Below, piece by piece: positions 23,978-32,425 of a DNA stretch of 47,276 bases. Each line of letters starts with the position of its first letter. Positions within the stretch are counted from its first letter, which is position 1. A program made the translations under genes and the position numbers. The stretch is taken from assembly GCF_003270085.1 (NCBI RefSeq), contig NZ_QFDQ01000269.1, positions 1 through 47,276 on the forward strand, read 5' to 3'. The notes below the pieces were generated by a model. That model ran no database searches. It was not told the DNA's origin and saw only the letters and a program-made list of their open reading frames with translations. The DNA is from Streptomyces triticisoli (GTDB lineage: Bacteria; Actinomycetota; Actinomycetes; Streptomycetales; Streptomycetaceae).

Positions 23978-25603
23978 ATGTCCGTCATGGCGATGATGGA
24001 CACACCGCTCAACACCTGGCTGCTGTTCGGCCATGCCCCCCGCTACTTCCACGACACGGAGATCGTCAGCTACCTGCCGGACGGCGGTCTGCACCGCTGC
24101 ACCTACGCCGACTTCGGCCGGCGGGCCCAGCGGCTGATGCACGCGCTCGACTCGCTCGGTCTCGAGCGCGGTGACCGGGTGGCGACGCTCGCCTGGAACG
24201 GCCACCGTCACCTGGAGGCGTACTGGGCGGTCCCGTGCACCGGGCGCGTTCTGCACACCCTCAATGTGCGGCTGTCGGCGGACCACCTGGCGTACGTCAT
24301 CGGCCACGCGGACGACCGGGTGATCCTGGTGGACGCCGACCTGCTGCCGCTGCTGGAGCAGGTGCACGGGCTCGGCGCCCTGGCCGGGGTGACCCATGTC
24401 GTCGTCCTCGCCGACGGGGTACCACCCACTCCCCTGTCCAGGACAGTGACGGTGGTGGCGTACGAGGAGCTGATCGGCGGCCGTCCCGACCACTACCCGC
24501 CCCTCGACATCGACGAGCGGACCCCGCTCGGCCTGTGCTACACCTCCGGCACCACCGGCCGCCCCAAGGGCGTCGTCTACACCCACCGCTCGACGGTGCT
24601 GCACGCCATGACCGCCGCCACCGCGGCCGGGGTCGCGATCGGCCCGTCGGACCGGGTGCTGCCGCTCGTTCCCATGTTCCACGCCAACGCCTGGGGCCTG
24701 CCGTACACCGCGACCGCGTACGGGGCGAAACAGGTCTTCCACGGCGGACGGCAGGACCCGTCCGCACTGGTGGAGCTGATGGCCGCCGAACGGGTCACCG
24801 TGGCCGCAGGTGTGCCCACCGTGTGGATGTCGGTCGCCGACGCGATCGCGGCGCGCGGCGGGCTGCCGGACCTGCGGCATGTGATGTGCGGCGGGGCCCG
24901 GCCGCCGGACGCGCTGATCGAACGCTATCGGCGCGAGCTCGGCATCCCCCTGGTCCAGGGTTGGGGCATGACCGAGACCTCCCCGCTGGCGAGCATGGCC
25001 TGGCCGAAGGAGCGGATGAGCGACTGGGGCGAGGAGCGGCTCGCTCGGGCCGTACGCGCCAGGGCCGGGCTGCCGCTGCCCGGCGTCCAGGTGGAGATCC
25101 GCGACGAGCGGGGCCGGGCCGTCCCGTGGGACGGGGAGGCGATGGGCGAGCTGCTGGTGCGCGGCCCGTGGATCGCCGACTCCTACTTCGGCGGCGAGGG
25201 CTCCGACCGGTTCACCGACGACGGCTGGTTCCTGACCGGCGATGTCGCGGTCGGCTCGCCCGACGGCTACTTCGTCATCACCGACCGCGCCAAGGACCTG
25301 GTCAAGTCCGGCGGGGAGTGGATCTCCTCGGTCGACATGGAGTCGGCCGTGATGGCGATGGACGGTGTCGTCGAGGCCGCCGTGATCGCCGTACCGGACG
25401 AGAAGTGGCAGGAACGGCCGCTGGTGTGCATGGTCCCGCGCCCCGGGGCGCGGGTCGGTCTCGCGGAGGTGCGCGAGCACCTGGAGGGGGCCGGCTTCGC
25501 CCGCTGGCAGCTCCCCGACCAGGTGGAGGTGCTCGATTCGCTGCCCCGCACCGGTACGGGCAAATTCGACAAGAAGGTCCTGCGCGCCCGGTTCGGCGCC
25601 TGA
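23978..25603 (+). CDS. Acyl-CoA synthetase (AMP-forming)
   Basis: The 541-residue enzyme belongs to the ANL adenylating superfamily: P-loop YTSGTTGRPKGV, VPMFHANAWG, GWGMTETSP, DGWFLTGD, ITDRAKDLVKSGGEW and the catalytic Lys in GTGKFDKK. It activates a carboxylic acid as acyl-AMP and then acyl-CoA in the cytoplasm. The closest look is to medium/long-chain fatty-acid or aryl-acid ligases; the substrate is not readable. Starts at GTG 23972, ATG 23978 or ATG 23987 are all possible, with no strong ribosome binding site. It is divergent from the liv importer. Confidence 0.86.
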   Translation: MSVMAMMDTPLNTWLLFGHAPRYFHDTEIVSYLPDGGLHRCTYADFGRRAQRLMHALDSLGLERGDRVATLAWNGHRHLEAYWAVPCTGRVLHTLNVRLSADHLAYVIGHADDRVILVDADLLPLLEQVHGLGALAGVTHVVVLADGVPPTPLSRTVTVVAYEELIGGRPDHYPPLDIDERTPLGLCYTSGTTGRPKGVVYTHRSTVLHAMTAATAAGVAIGPSDRVLPLVPMFHANAWGLPYTATAYGAKQVFHGGRQDPSALVELMAAERVTVAAGVPTVWMSVADAIAARGGLPDLRHVMCGGARPPDALIERYRRELGIPLVQGWGMTETSPLASMAWPKERMSDWGEERLARAVRARAGLPLPGVQVEIRDERGRAVPWDGEAMGELLVRGPWIADSYFGGEGSDRFTDDGWFLTGDVAVGSPDGYFVITDRAKDLVKSGGEWISSVDMESAVMAMDGVVEAAVIAVPDEKWQERPLVCMVPRPGARVGLAEVREHLEGAGFARWQLPDQVEVLDSLPRTGTGKFDKKVLRARFGA

Positions 25604-25611
25604 GTCCGTCC

Positions 25612-25663
25612 CCGTCCTGTTGCTCCGTCCTGTTGCTCCGTCCTGTCGTCCCCGTCCTGTTCC
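25612..25663. repeat. Four 13-bp-type repeats between CoA ligase and hydrolase
   Basis: Units beginning CCGTCCTGT (CCGTCCTGTTGCT twice exactly, then two variants) run from 25612 to 25663 and fill most of the gap after the CoA ligase stop. Confidence 0.65.
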
Positions 25664-25687
25664 CCGGCCCGACCCGGAGGTGTCCGA

Positions 25688-27106
25688 GTGATGCACTTGA
25701 CGCGTTTGAGGCGTTCATCGCGTTCGTCGCGTTCGTCGCGTTCCAGAACAGCGGCCGCCGTACTGGCCGCCGCCCTGGCAGTCAGCACCGGCGGCGTGGC
25801 AACCGCCGCCGACGCGGCGCCGGGCGAGGCCCGCCACTGCGCCGGCCAGTCCCGCGCCACCGTGCCCGGCGCCGCATTCCAGACCACCGCCTGCCTGCCG
25901 GACCTGACCACGGCCGCGCTCACCGGTACGCGGTACACCGACCAGGCCGACTGGGCCTCCCTGTCGGCGAAGGGCACCAAGAACCCCTCCGGTGTCCCCG
26001 GCATCCAGATCGACGGCTACTTCCCCGACGACTCCAAGCTGAACACCACACACGGCTGGAACCACGACTCGCAGTTCGTCATCCGCCTGCCGGACCGGTG
26101 GAACGGCAAACTCGTGGTGACCGGGGCGCCCGGCACCCGCAAGCAGTACGCCCTGGACCATCTCGTCTCCGACCACGTTCTCGCCCAGGGCTACGCGTTC
26201 GCCTCCCACGACAAGGGCAACAACGGCGTCGACTTCTACACCGACGGCAAACGCCCCGGCGACGCCGTCGCCGAATGGCACGAGCTGACCACCAGGCTCA
26301 CCCGCACCGCCAAGCAGGTCACCAAACGCGTCTACGGGAAGGCGCCGCGCCGCACCTACATGACCGGCATCTCCAACGGCGGATACCTGACCCGCTGGCA
26401 GCTGGAGAACCACCCCGAGCTGTACGACGGCGGGGTGGACTGGGAAGGCACGCTGATGACGGCCGAAGGCCCCAACCCCTTCACCTTCCTGCCCACCGCG
26501 GTCGCCTACCAGGCCGGCCGGGCCACCCACCAGGACATGCTGGACGCGGGCTTCGCCCCTGGTTCCGAGTTCCTCTGGCCCTACCACCAGTCGATCTACT
26601 GGGGCCTGACACAGAAGACCTACCGCGCCGAGTTCGACCCGTCCTACGACCCCGACTGCCCGGGGGCGTCGGCCGGCTCCACGCTCGAGGAGATCGTCGC
26701 CCCCTGCGCCTCGGACGCCTCGTACGACTACGCCCAGCGGCCGAAGTCGGTACACCGGGCGCTCGACCGGATCTCGCTGACCGGCCGGATCGGCAAGCCG
26801 ATGCTCACCCTGCACGGCACGCTCGACGCCCTGCTGCCGATCTCCGTCGACTCCGACGTCTACACCAGGATGGTCAAGGCCCGGGGCCGCGAGGGCATGC
26901 ACCGCTACTACACCATCGAGGCGGGCACCCACGTCGACAGCCTCTACGACGCCTACCCGGACCGGCTCCGCCCGATCCTGCCCTGCTACCGCACCGCCTT
27001 CGACGCGCTGACCGCCTGGGTGGAGCGCGGCGCGGCGCCGCCCCCGAGCGGCACCGTGTCCAAGCCCGCCACGGGGGACGTGGTGAACTCCTGCGCCCTG
27101 CGCTGA
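25688..27106 (+). CDS. Secreted tannase/feruloyl-esterase-like alpha/beta hydrolase
   Basis: The 472-residue precursor has an Arg/Ser-rich signal (encoded by five 9-bp repeats at 25702-25746) and a hydrophobic core ending before DAAPGEA. The alpha/beta-hydrolase nucleophile is Ser229 in GISNGG; the likely acid and histidine lie in HGTLDALLP and EAGTHVD. The family includes tannases, feruloyl esterases and 3-hydroxybutyrate-oligomer hydrolases, which free carboxylic acids from esters outside the cell. GGAGG at 25676-25680 serves GTG 25688 or ATG 25691. Its place behind the CoA ligase suggests that it makes the acid the ligase activates. Confidence 0.78.
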   Translation: MMHLTRLRRSSRSSRSSRSRTAAAVLAAALAVSTGGVATAADAAPGEARHCAGQSRATVPGAAFQTTACLPDLTTAALTGTRYTDQADWASLSAKGTKNPSGVPGIQIDGYFPDDSKLNTTHGWNHDSQFVIRLPDRWNGKLVVTGAPGTRKQYALDHLVSDHVLAQGYAFASHDKGNNGVDFYTDGKRPGDAVAEWHELTTRLTRTAKQVTKRVYGKAPRRTYMTGISNGGYLTRWQLENHPELYDGGVDWEGTLMTAEGPNPFTFLPTAVAYQAGRATHQDMLDAGFAPGSEFLWPYHQSIYWGLTQKTYRAEFDPSYDPDCPGASAGSTLEEIVAPCASDASYDYAQRPKSVHRALDRISLTGRIGKPMLTLHGTLDALLPISVDSDVYTRMVKARGREGMHRYYTIEAGTHVDSLYDAYPDRLRPILPCYRTAFDALTAWVERGAAPPPSGTVSKPATGDVVNSCALR

Positions 27107-27125
27107 CCCTGGAGCGCCACTGACA

Positions 27126-27158
27126 GCCGCCCCGCCGGAGGCCGTCCGGCGGGGCGGC
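27126..27158 (+). terminator. Terminator after the secreted hydrolase
   Basis: A perfect 14-bp stem (27126-27139 with 27145-27158) with a 5-nt loop lies 20 bp past the stop and is followed by TTC. Confidence 0.8.
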
Positions 27159-27239
27159 TTCGCGCGCACCACCTCATGCCGGGAGCAGAGGTGTCAGCAC
27201 CGCGGCCACCTGGACGGGGCGGAGCGCGGCTCCCGGTCG

Positions 27240-27725
27240 TCAGACGGCGACCACGTGCACGTCCGTCGGCGCGAGGACCGCCAGGTAGGCGTGGATGTCC
27301 CCCGGGTCGGTGGTGAAGATCACCGCGCTGCCGTGCCGGGCCGCCGCCAGTGCCACCCAGGCGTCCACCGCGTCCGGCCGTTTCTTCGCCGGCAGGGCCG
27401 CTCGCCCCAGAGCAGTGCCGATGCGCCGCCAGTCCGCGAGGTCCGGGCCCGTAGCACAGGCCAGACACTCCGGACGACCCACCTTCGTCTCGCGCATGGG
27501 CGGCCCGGATGTACGGGCCTGAGGGACCGTGCAGTCCTTCAGGACGCCGGACAGAGCGTGCACCAGTGCCGGCTGAGGGCGCCACACCTGGGCGAGGACC
27601 GGGCCGAGCACCAGTGCCCGGTGCGGGACCGTGCGCAGTCCCTCGTGGAGAGCCACCGCCTTCGCCTTGCGGTCGGCGAGTGCGATGAGCATGCCGGTGT
27701 CGTAGACCGGCACCCGTGCACTCAC
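27240..27725 (-). CDS. VapC-like PIN-domain toxin with an internal insertion
   Basis: The 161-residue protein has PIN motifs VPVYDTGMLIALAD, PDAVDAWVALAAA and FTTDPGDI. Usual family members are about 130 residues. The extra length is a segment between DCTVP and DWRRIGTALGRA (about residues 68-98) containing three cysteines and many codons ending in T or A, unlike the rest. The GTG start overlaps the antitoxin stop (GTGA). RNase activity is inferred, and the insertion may have altered or inactivated it. Confidence 0.7.
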   Translation of the reverse strand: MSARVPVYDTGMLIALADRKAKAVALHEGLRTVPHRALVLGPVLAQVWRPQPALVHALSGVLKDCTVPQARTSGPPMRETKVGRPECLACATGPDLADWRRIGTALGRAALPAKKRPDAVDAWVALAAARHGSAVIFTTDPGDIHAYLAVLAPTDVHVVAV

Positions 27726-28051
27726 GCGGCGTGCCCCGGACGGCGGTCGTGCCGGTCCCTGCCGTGGACGAGGTCCAGGGCCTCCTCGACCTCGCGGCGT
27801 TCCTGCTCCGTCAGTTCCGCGGCCGGTTCCGGGGCGGGTTCGGCGGGCAGCCCGCCCGCTGCCCGCTCCGCCCGGGCGATGAGCGCGTCCACCTCGGCGA
27901 ACTGCTCCTCTATGGCGTCACTCTCGGCCATCTGGCGCGTTGCGGCGTGCACCAGGTAGGCCGAGACGTCCATGCCCGCCCGTTCCGCGTGCTGCCTGAT
28001 GCGTTCGGCCTGGTCTCGCTCCAGGCTGATACTGATCCGCGTCTTTGCCAT
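27722..28051 (-). CDS. VapB-like ribbon-helix-helix antitoxin
   Basis: The 109-residue protein opens with a ribbon-helix-helix-like DNA-binding segment (KTRISISLERDQAERIRQHA, GMDVSAYLVHAATRQM). A Pro/Ala/Glu-rich linker and a charged helix that should wrap the toxin follow. It is translationally coupled to the downstream PIN toxin and probably binds the palindromes just upstream of its own start. Confidence 0.75.
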   Translation of the reverse strand: MAKTRISISLERDQAERIRQHAERAGMDVSAYLVHAATRQMAESDAIEEQFAEVDALIARAERAAGGLPAEPAPEPAAELTEQERREVEEALDLVHGRDRHDRRPGHAA

Positions 28052-28060
28052 GAAGGCATC

Positions 28061-28080
28061 GTATTACGCGTATGACGTCA
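28061..28080 (-). promoter_or_regulatory. Adjacent palindromes and -10 element of the vapBC-like operon
   Basis: TACGCGTA (28065-28072) and TGACGTCA (28073-28080) are back-to-back 8-bp palindromes 14-29 bp before the antitoxin start. On the minus strand TAATAC (28066-28061) could be a -10 hexamer. This is the expected layout for autoregulation by a ribbon-helix-helix antitoxin. Confidence 0.45.
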
Positions 28081-28192
28081 GTGCGAGTGTGATCAGATGT
28101 GGGCAACCCTGGCCCTTCCCCCGCAGCGCCCCGATCCGTACCGCGCCCGTCGGCCGGCTCGGCCGCCCGCGTGAGGTCCGGGCGCCGCCCGC

Positions 28193-28643
28193 TCAGCGTG
28201 GCGTGGGCAGCCCGGGCCCGGGGTCGTCGGTGGTTTCCAGCAGAGCGAGCAGGGCGGGCAGTTCGGCCTTGGCCGCCTTGGCCGGCGCGTCGTACTCGCG
28301 GGCCGGTTCGCGCAACCGCTTGTCGACGGAGGCGAGTTGCTCCAGCCCGAGGACGGCGGCGACGGCGCCGTACATCTCGCTGGGCTTGCCGCCGATCACC
28401 TGGCCGAGTTCGGAGTACGACAGGAAGGGGCGGTAGGTCGCCGGGTCCGCCTGCCGGCCGAGGTCGGGGAGGGGAACGGGGTCGTGGCCGGGCCGGCCGA
28501 GTTCGGCGGCGGAGTCGGCGACATCGTCGCCGTACCAGGTGCGCAGCACGGTGGTGCGCTCGGGATCGCCGCAGAAGCCGCAGAGGCTGCCGGCCGCCGT
28601 CCGGCGGGCACGGATGATCAGGATGTCCCGCACATCCTCAGTG
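28193..28643 (-). pseudogene. SMC/RecN-like AAA ATPase remnant
   Basis: The frame reads TYRPFLSYSELGQVIGGKPS, then VAAVLGLEQLASVDKRL. This is the segment that follows the P-loop region in large actinobacterial SMC-type ATPases (usually over 700 residues). The N-terminal Walker A half and everything after the first coiled part are missing, and the fragment's start overlaps the end of the methyltransferase gene. It is a decayed piece of a DNA-repair or defence-type ATPase. Family identity is by recalled similarity. Confidence 0.5.
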
Positions 28644-29246
28644 GCGGCGGTGGACGCTGACGGCGTAGCCGCCACCGTCGTAGGGGTCGGCGTCCCAGGT
28701 GGCGAAGCGGTCGACGAGGGTGAGGCCGGCCGCGGCGCAGCAGTCGTCGTATTCCGACAGTGTGATGCCGGGCGGCACGGGCAGGTGGGCTTCGTCCAGG
28801 CCGAAGCCGGCGACCATCAGACCACCTGGACGCAGGGCCGCGGCCAGGCGCTCGACCACCGCGGCCTCGGTGCCGGCGGCGACCAACGGGAAGACATTGC
28901 CCGCGGCGACCACGAGGTCGAAGTCCGCCGCGATGCCGAGCAGGTCCGGCTCGAACTCGGCCAGATCGGCCTGGAACCAGGGCAGTTCCGGCGCCTGCTT
29001 CCGCGCCACCGCCAGCATCGACGCGTCAAGGTCCACCCCGACGCAGTCGTACCCCAGCTCCGCGAGCCGGATCATGACCCGTCCGGTGCCGCACCCTGCA
29101 TCCAGCACCCGCGCTCCGGCAGGCACGAGAGCCGCGCAGAACCGCGCCTCACCGTGCATGTCCTTCCCGCTGCGGGCCAGGGCCGCGAACCGTGCGGCGT
29201 AGTCCTCCCCGGACGTCTCCCCGGTCAACTCCCTCCAACGGCTCAT
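28638..29246 (-). CDS. Class I SAM-dependent methyltransferase
   Basis: The 202-residue protein has motif I VLDAGCGTGRV, an acidic ribose-binding VGVDLDASM and post-motif LRPGGLMVAGFG. It is a small cytoplasmic methyltransferase of the UbiE/Methyltransf_25 type, substrate unknown. ATG 29246 is only 8 bp from a TATAGT on the same strand, so the mRNA may be leaderless. The 3' end runs into the ATPase remnant, which suggests the junction is a deletion scar. Confidence 0.78.
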   Translation of the reverse strand: MSRWRELTGETSGEDYAARFAALARSGKDMHGEARFCAALVPAGARVLDAGCGTGRVMIRLAELGYDCVGVDLDASMLAVARKQAPELPWFQADLAEFEPDLLGIAADFDLVVAAGNVFPLVAAGTEAAVVERLAAALRPGGLMVAGFGLDEAHLPVPPGITLSEYDDCCAAAGLTLVDRFATWDADPYDGGGYAVSVHRRH

Positions 29247-29436
29247 GCGGTCAACTATAGGTCGACCGTGTGACAGGGGGCGGCCGGTTCGCCCCTCGGC
29301 ACGTTGACAGGCGTCTGCCGGCATGCTGCGATGGGGCGCTGCTCAGCCGGACCTGCGCCTTGCCGCTTGCCGCTCGGGCACCGGATCGACGGCCACTTGA
29401 CCGGGGGCGGTGCCCCCGAACCCGGAGCGAGGACCC

Positions 29437-30630
29437 ATGCCGCAGCGCGCCGCGACCGTCGTCGGCGGTGGGATCGGCGGCCTTGCGGCGGCCATCGCCC
29501 TGCACCGCCGGGGCTGGCGCGTCGAGGTACTGGAACGGGCCCCGGGGTTCACCGAGATCGGCGCCGGCATCTCCCTGTGGCCGAACGCGCTGCGCGCGCT
29601 GGAGGTGCTCGGCCTGGCCGGTGCCGTCCGGGCACTCGGCGCCGTCGAGGCCGCGGGCGGCGTACGCGACCGCCGGGGCCGCCGGCTGTCCCGTACGGAC
29701 AACGCGGAGCTGACCCGCCGCTTCGGTCATCCCCTGGTGGTCCTGCACCGCGCGGACCTGTTGCGGGTGCTCACCGAGGCGCTGCCCGCCGGGGCTCTGC
29801 GCTCGGGCAGCGAGGTGTCCGCGGTGCGCGACGACGGCCACCGCGTGGTCGTCGACCACCGAAGGGGCGGGTCCCGGTCCGATCTCGTGGTCGGCGCCGA
29901 CGGGCTGCGCAGTGCGGTCCGCCGTACCCTGTGGCCCGACGCGGCCGGCCCCCGGTACGCCGGTTACACCGCCTGGCGCATGGTCACCGAGCCTCTCGCC
30001 GAGCCGCCCTCCGAGGGTGCGGTGACCTGGGGCCGTGGGGCGAGGTTCGGCTGCACGGCGCTGCCGGGCGGGCGGATGTACTGCTTCGCGACCGCGTCGC
30101 TGCCGGAGGGAGCGGCCTCCGGCTCGTCCGAGTACGCCGAACTGCTGCGCCGGTTCGGGTCCTGGCCGGACCCCATTCCCGCCCTGCTGGCCGCCGTCCC
30201 CGCGGACGCGGTGCTCCGGCACGACCTGTACGACCTGCCGCCGCTGCCCTCCTTCGTCCACGGCCGGGTCGCGCTGCTGGGCGACGCGGCCCATGCCATG
30301 ACCCCCAATCTGGGCCAGGGCGCGTGCCAGGCACTGGAGGACGCGGTCACCCTCGCCCACTGTCTCGACTCCACCCCGGACGTGGCCGCCGCGCTCCGCT
30401 CGTACGACGTGCTGCGTCGCCCGCGGACGCAGGCCATCACGCGCCGCTCCGCCCGGCTCGGCGTGGTCGGCCAGCTGTCGTGGCCGCCCGCGGTGCTGCT
30501 GCGTGACACGGCCGCCCGGCTGACGCCGACGCGGGCGGCGCTGCGTTCCATGACGCCGGTGCTCGGCTGGACCCCGCCCGGTGACCGGGTGAGCACGACG
30601 GAGAGCACGACGGAGAGCGGGAGCCACTGA
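29437..30630 (+). CDS. FAD-dependent aromatic-ring-type monooxygenase
   Basis: The 397-residue flavoprotein has an N-terminal FAD-binding GGGIGGLAAAIALHRRGW, a mid-chain VVGADGLRSAVRR (DG motif) and GDAAHAMTPNLGQGA, the signature of group A flavin monooxygenases such as salicylate hydroxylase. It would hydroxylate or epoxidise a small substrate using NAD(P)H and O2. ATG 29437 is preferred over GTG 29410. It overlaps the next gene by 1 bp (TGATG). The last residues (STTESTTES) come from a 12-bp repeat. Confidence 0.85.
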   Translation: MPQRAATVVGGGIGGLAAAIALHRRGWRVEVLERAPGFTEIGAGISLWPNALRALEVLGLAGAVRALGAVEAAGGVRDRRGRRLSRTDNAELTRRFGHPLVVLHRADLLRVLTEALPAGALRSGSEVSAVRDDGHRVVVDHRRGGSRSDLVVGADGLRSAVRRTLWPDAAGPRYAGYTAWRMVTEPLAEPPSEGAVTWGRGARFGCTALPGGRMYCFATASLPEGAASGSSEYAELLRRFGSWPDPIPALLAAVPADAVLRHDLYDLPPLPSFVHGRVALLGDAAHAMTPNLGQGACQALEDAVTLAHCLDSTPDVAAALRSYDVLRRPRTQAITRRSARLGVVGQLSWPPAVLLRDTAARLTPTRAALRSMTPVLGWTPPGDRVSTTESTTESGSH

Positions 30631-32219
30631 TGCCGGACTGGACGTACCACCCGCTGCGCGGCCTGGCCGCCGCCGTCCTCGGCCGCCGCCGTTCGCAGCG
30701 CACCGCACTGCGGCTGCTGGCCTCGATCGGCTCCCGTCCCGCCGGCGCGCGGCTGATCGCCCGGGGGTTCGGCCACCGCCATCCGCCGAAGCGGCTCGCC
30801 GGCGAGATCGCCGATGTGCCCGTGACCGTCCGCCTCGGCCTGTCCGTCCCGCCCTCGCTCGCCCGCGAGGCGGTACGCGCCATGCCGCCGCTCGGGGCCG
30901 GTGTCGTCGAGGTGGCGCCCGTCTCGGCGGCCGACGCGGAGACCGTGCGCGAGGCCGCTGCCGGCCGCTCGATCCCGCTGGTCGTCCGCGCCTGCGACCC
31001 GGAGGCCGAGGCCTCCCTCAAACCCCATGTCGACGGGTTCACCAGCGGCGACGATCCCCACGTGGTCCACGTGTCCGACCCGTCGGTCACCGCCGCGGCC
31101 ACCGCACTCGAGGAGCCGGACGCCGTCGTGCTCGCCCGGCCCGGGGTGCTCGTCGAGGCCGGACCCGGCTGGTTCGCACGGGTCACCGAGGCAGCCACGC
31201 CCACCGCGCCCGCTCCCGTGCTGCGGGACGTCGGCCGCGATCCCCGCCGCTGGCCCGCCTGGTGGTGGGGGCTGCTCGTCGGGCTCGGCATGACGGGCGC
31301 CGGACTGGGCGCCGCGGCGATCACGCTCGGTCCGGTGCTGCTCTGGTACGACCGCGACTACCTCGGCATGACGCTGCACGAACTGCGTGCCGCCAACCAC
31401 CACCTCGTGCACTTCCTCCAGCACGACCGGATCACCATGGCCGGCACGATGATGGCGATCGGCGCCCTCTACACCGGTCTCGCCGTGGGCGGGATCAGGC
31501 GCGGCTGGCCCTGGGCCCGCGAGGTGTACCTGCTCTCGGGGGCGGTCGGCTTCCCCACCTTGTTCTACTTCCTGGCCACCGGCTTCGTGGAACCCCTGCA
31601 CACGGCCACCACCCTCGTGCTCTTCCCGATGTTCGTGGCCGCGGTCCGCCGGACCCCGCACGCGCCGCGGTGGCGCCTGGCGCCCGAGGGGCCGGAGCCG
31701 GAGCGCCGGCGGGCGCTGGTCGGCCAGCTGCTGCTGATCGTCACGGGAGCGGGGCTGTTCGTCGGCGGAGCGGTTATCTCGGTGATCGGTCTGACCGGTG
31801 TCTTCGTGCCGACCGACCTGACCTTCCTGGGCACCGACACGCAGACACTGGAAGCGGTGAATCCCCGGCTCGTGCCGTTCGTCGCGCACGACCGCGCGGG
31901 GTTCGGCGGCGCCCTGATGGCCTCGGCGGTGGCGATCGTCCTGCTCAGCGCGTGGGGCTGGCGGCGGGGTGAGGCCTGGGTGTTCTGGACCCTGACCGCG
32001 GCGGCGGCCACCGGCTTCCTGCCGGCTGTCGTGGTGCACGGCGCGATCCACTACACGGACTTCATCCACCTCGCGCCGGTCTACTTCGGCATCGCCCTGA
32101 CCGGCACCGGCCTGCTCCTCGCACGCCCGTACCTCTGCGCCAGGACGCCGTCGAGAGCGAGGGACCAGGGCATCGGCTCGGACTCTTCGGCCGACGGGTG
32201 CGGGCGTGACGCTGCTTGA
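30630..32219 (+). CDS. Degenerate PyrD-like domain fused to an eight-helix membrane domain
   Basis: The 529-residue protein begins with about 190 residues recalling dihydroorotate dehydrogenase (YHPLRGLAAAVLG at the start, GAGVVEVAPVS later) but lacking recognisable FMN and catalytic residues. About eight transmembrane helices follow (from WWWGLLVGLG to FGIALTGTGLLL), with His-rich loops (ANHHLVHFLQHDR, HGAIHYTDFIHL). Translation is coupled to the flavin monooxygenase. The function is unknown. The PyrD relation is tentative; the membrane topology is clear. Confidence 0.6.
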   Translation: MPDWTYHPLRGLAAAVLGRRRSQRTALRLLASIGSRPAGARLIARGFGHRHPPKRLAGEIADVPVTVRLGLSVPPSLAREAVRAMPPLGAGVVEVAPVSAADAETVREAAAGRSIPLVVRACDPEAEASLKPHVDGFTSGDDPHVVHVSDPSVTAAATALEEPDAVVLARPGVLVEAGPGWFARVTEAATPTAPAPVLRDVGRDPRRWPAWWWGLLVGLGMTGAGLGAAAITLGPVLLWYDRDYLGMTLHELRAANHHLVHFLQHDRITMAGTMMAIGALYTGLAVGGIRRGWPWAREVYLLSGAVGFPTLFYFLATGFVEPLHTATTLVLFPMFVAAVRRTPHAPRWRLAPEGPEPERRRALVGQLLLIVTGAGLFVGGAVISVIGLTGVFVPTDLTFLGTDTQTLEAVNPRLVPFVAHDRAGFGGALMASAVAIVLLSAWGWRRGEAWVFWTLTAAAATGFLPAVVVHGAIHYTDFIHLAPVYFGIALTGTGLLLARPYLCARTPSRARDQGIGSDSSADGCGRDAA

Positions 32220-32271
32220 TCAGGTCGCGGTGCCACCGCTCCACAGGGCCCGGGGCGTCACCGTCGGCCAC

Positions 32272-32357
32272 GAACACGCGACAAGGCCCGCGACCGTGAG
32301 GTCGGGGCCCTCGCGTCTGTACCGTAGCAGCGAGTGTCCGAGGGGGGATTCGATCCC
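32272..32357 (-). repeat. Diverged copy of a tRNA-Leu 3' end plus its terminator (att-like)
   Basis: These 86 bp align without gaps to 38719-38804, the 3' end and downstream terminator of the intact tRNA-Leu; about 68 of 86 positions agree by eye. A 17-bp block (32332-32348) is identical and corresponds to the acceptor/T-arm end. No D-arm or anticodon arm accompanies it. Such partial tRNA copies mark the far end of elements that integrated into a tRNA gene. Confidence 0.6.
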
Positions 32358-32425
32358 GCTGCACCCATTACCCACACCGATCGCCGATCCTGAGGAAGAG
32401 AAGGTGCGAAGGCGGGAGAGGAGGC

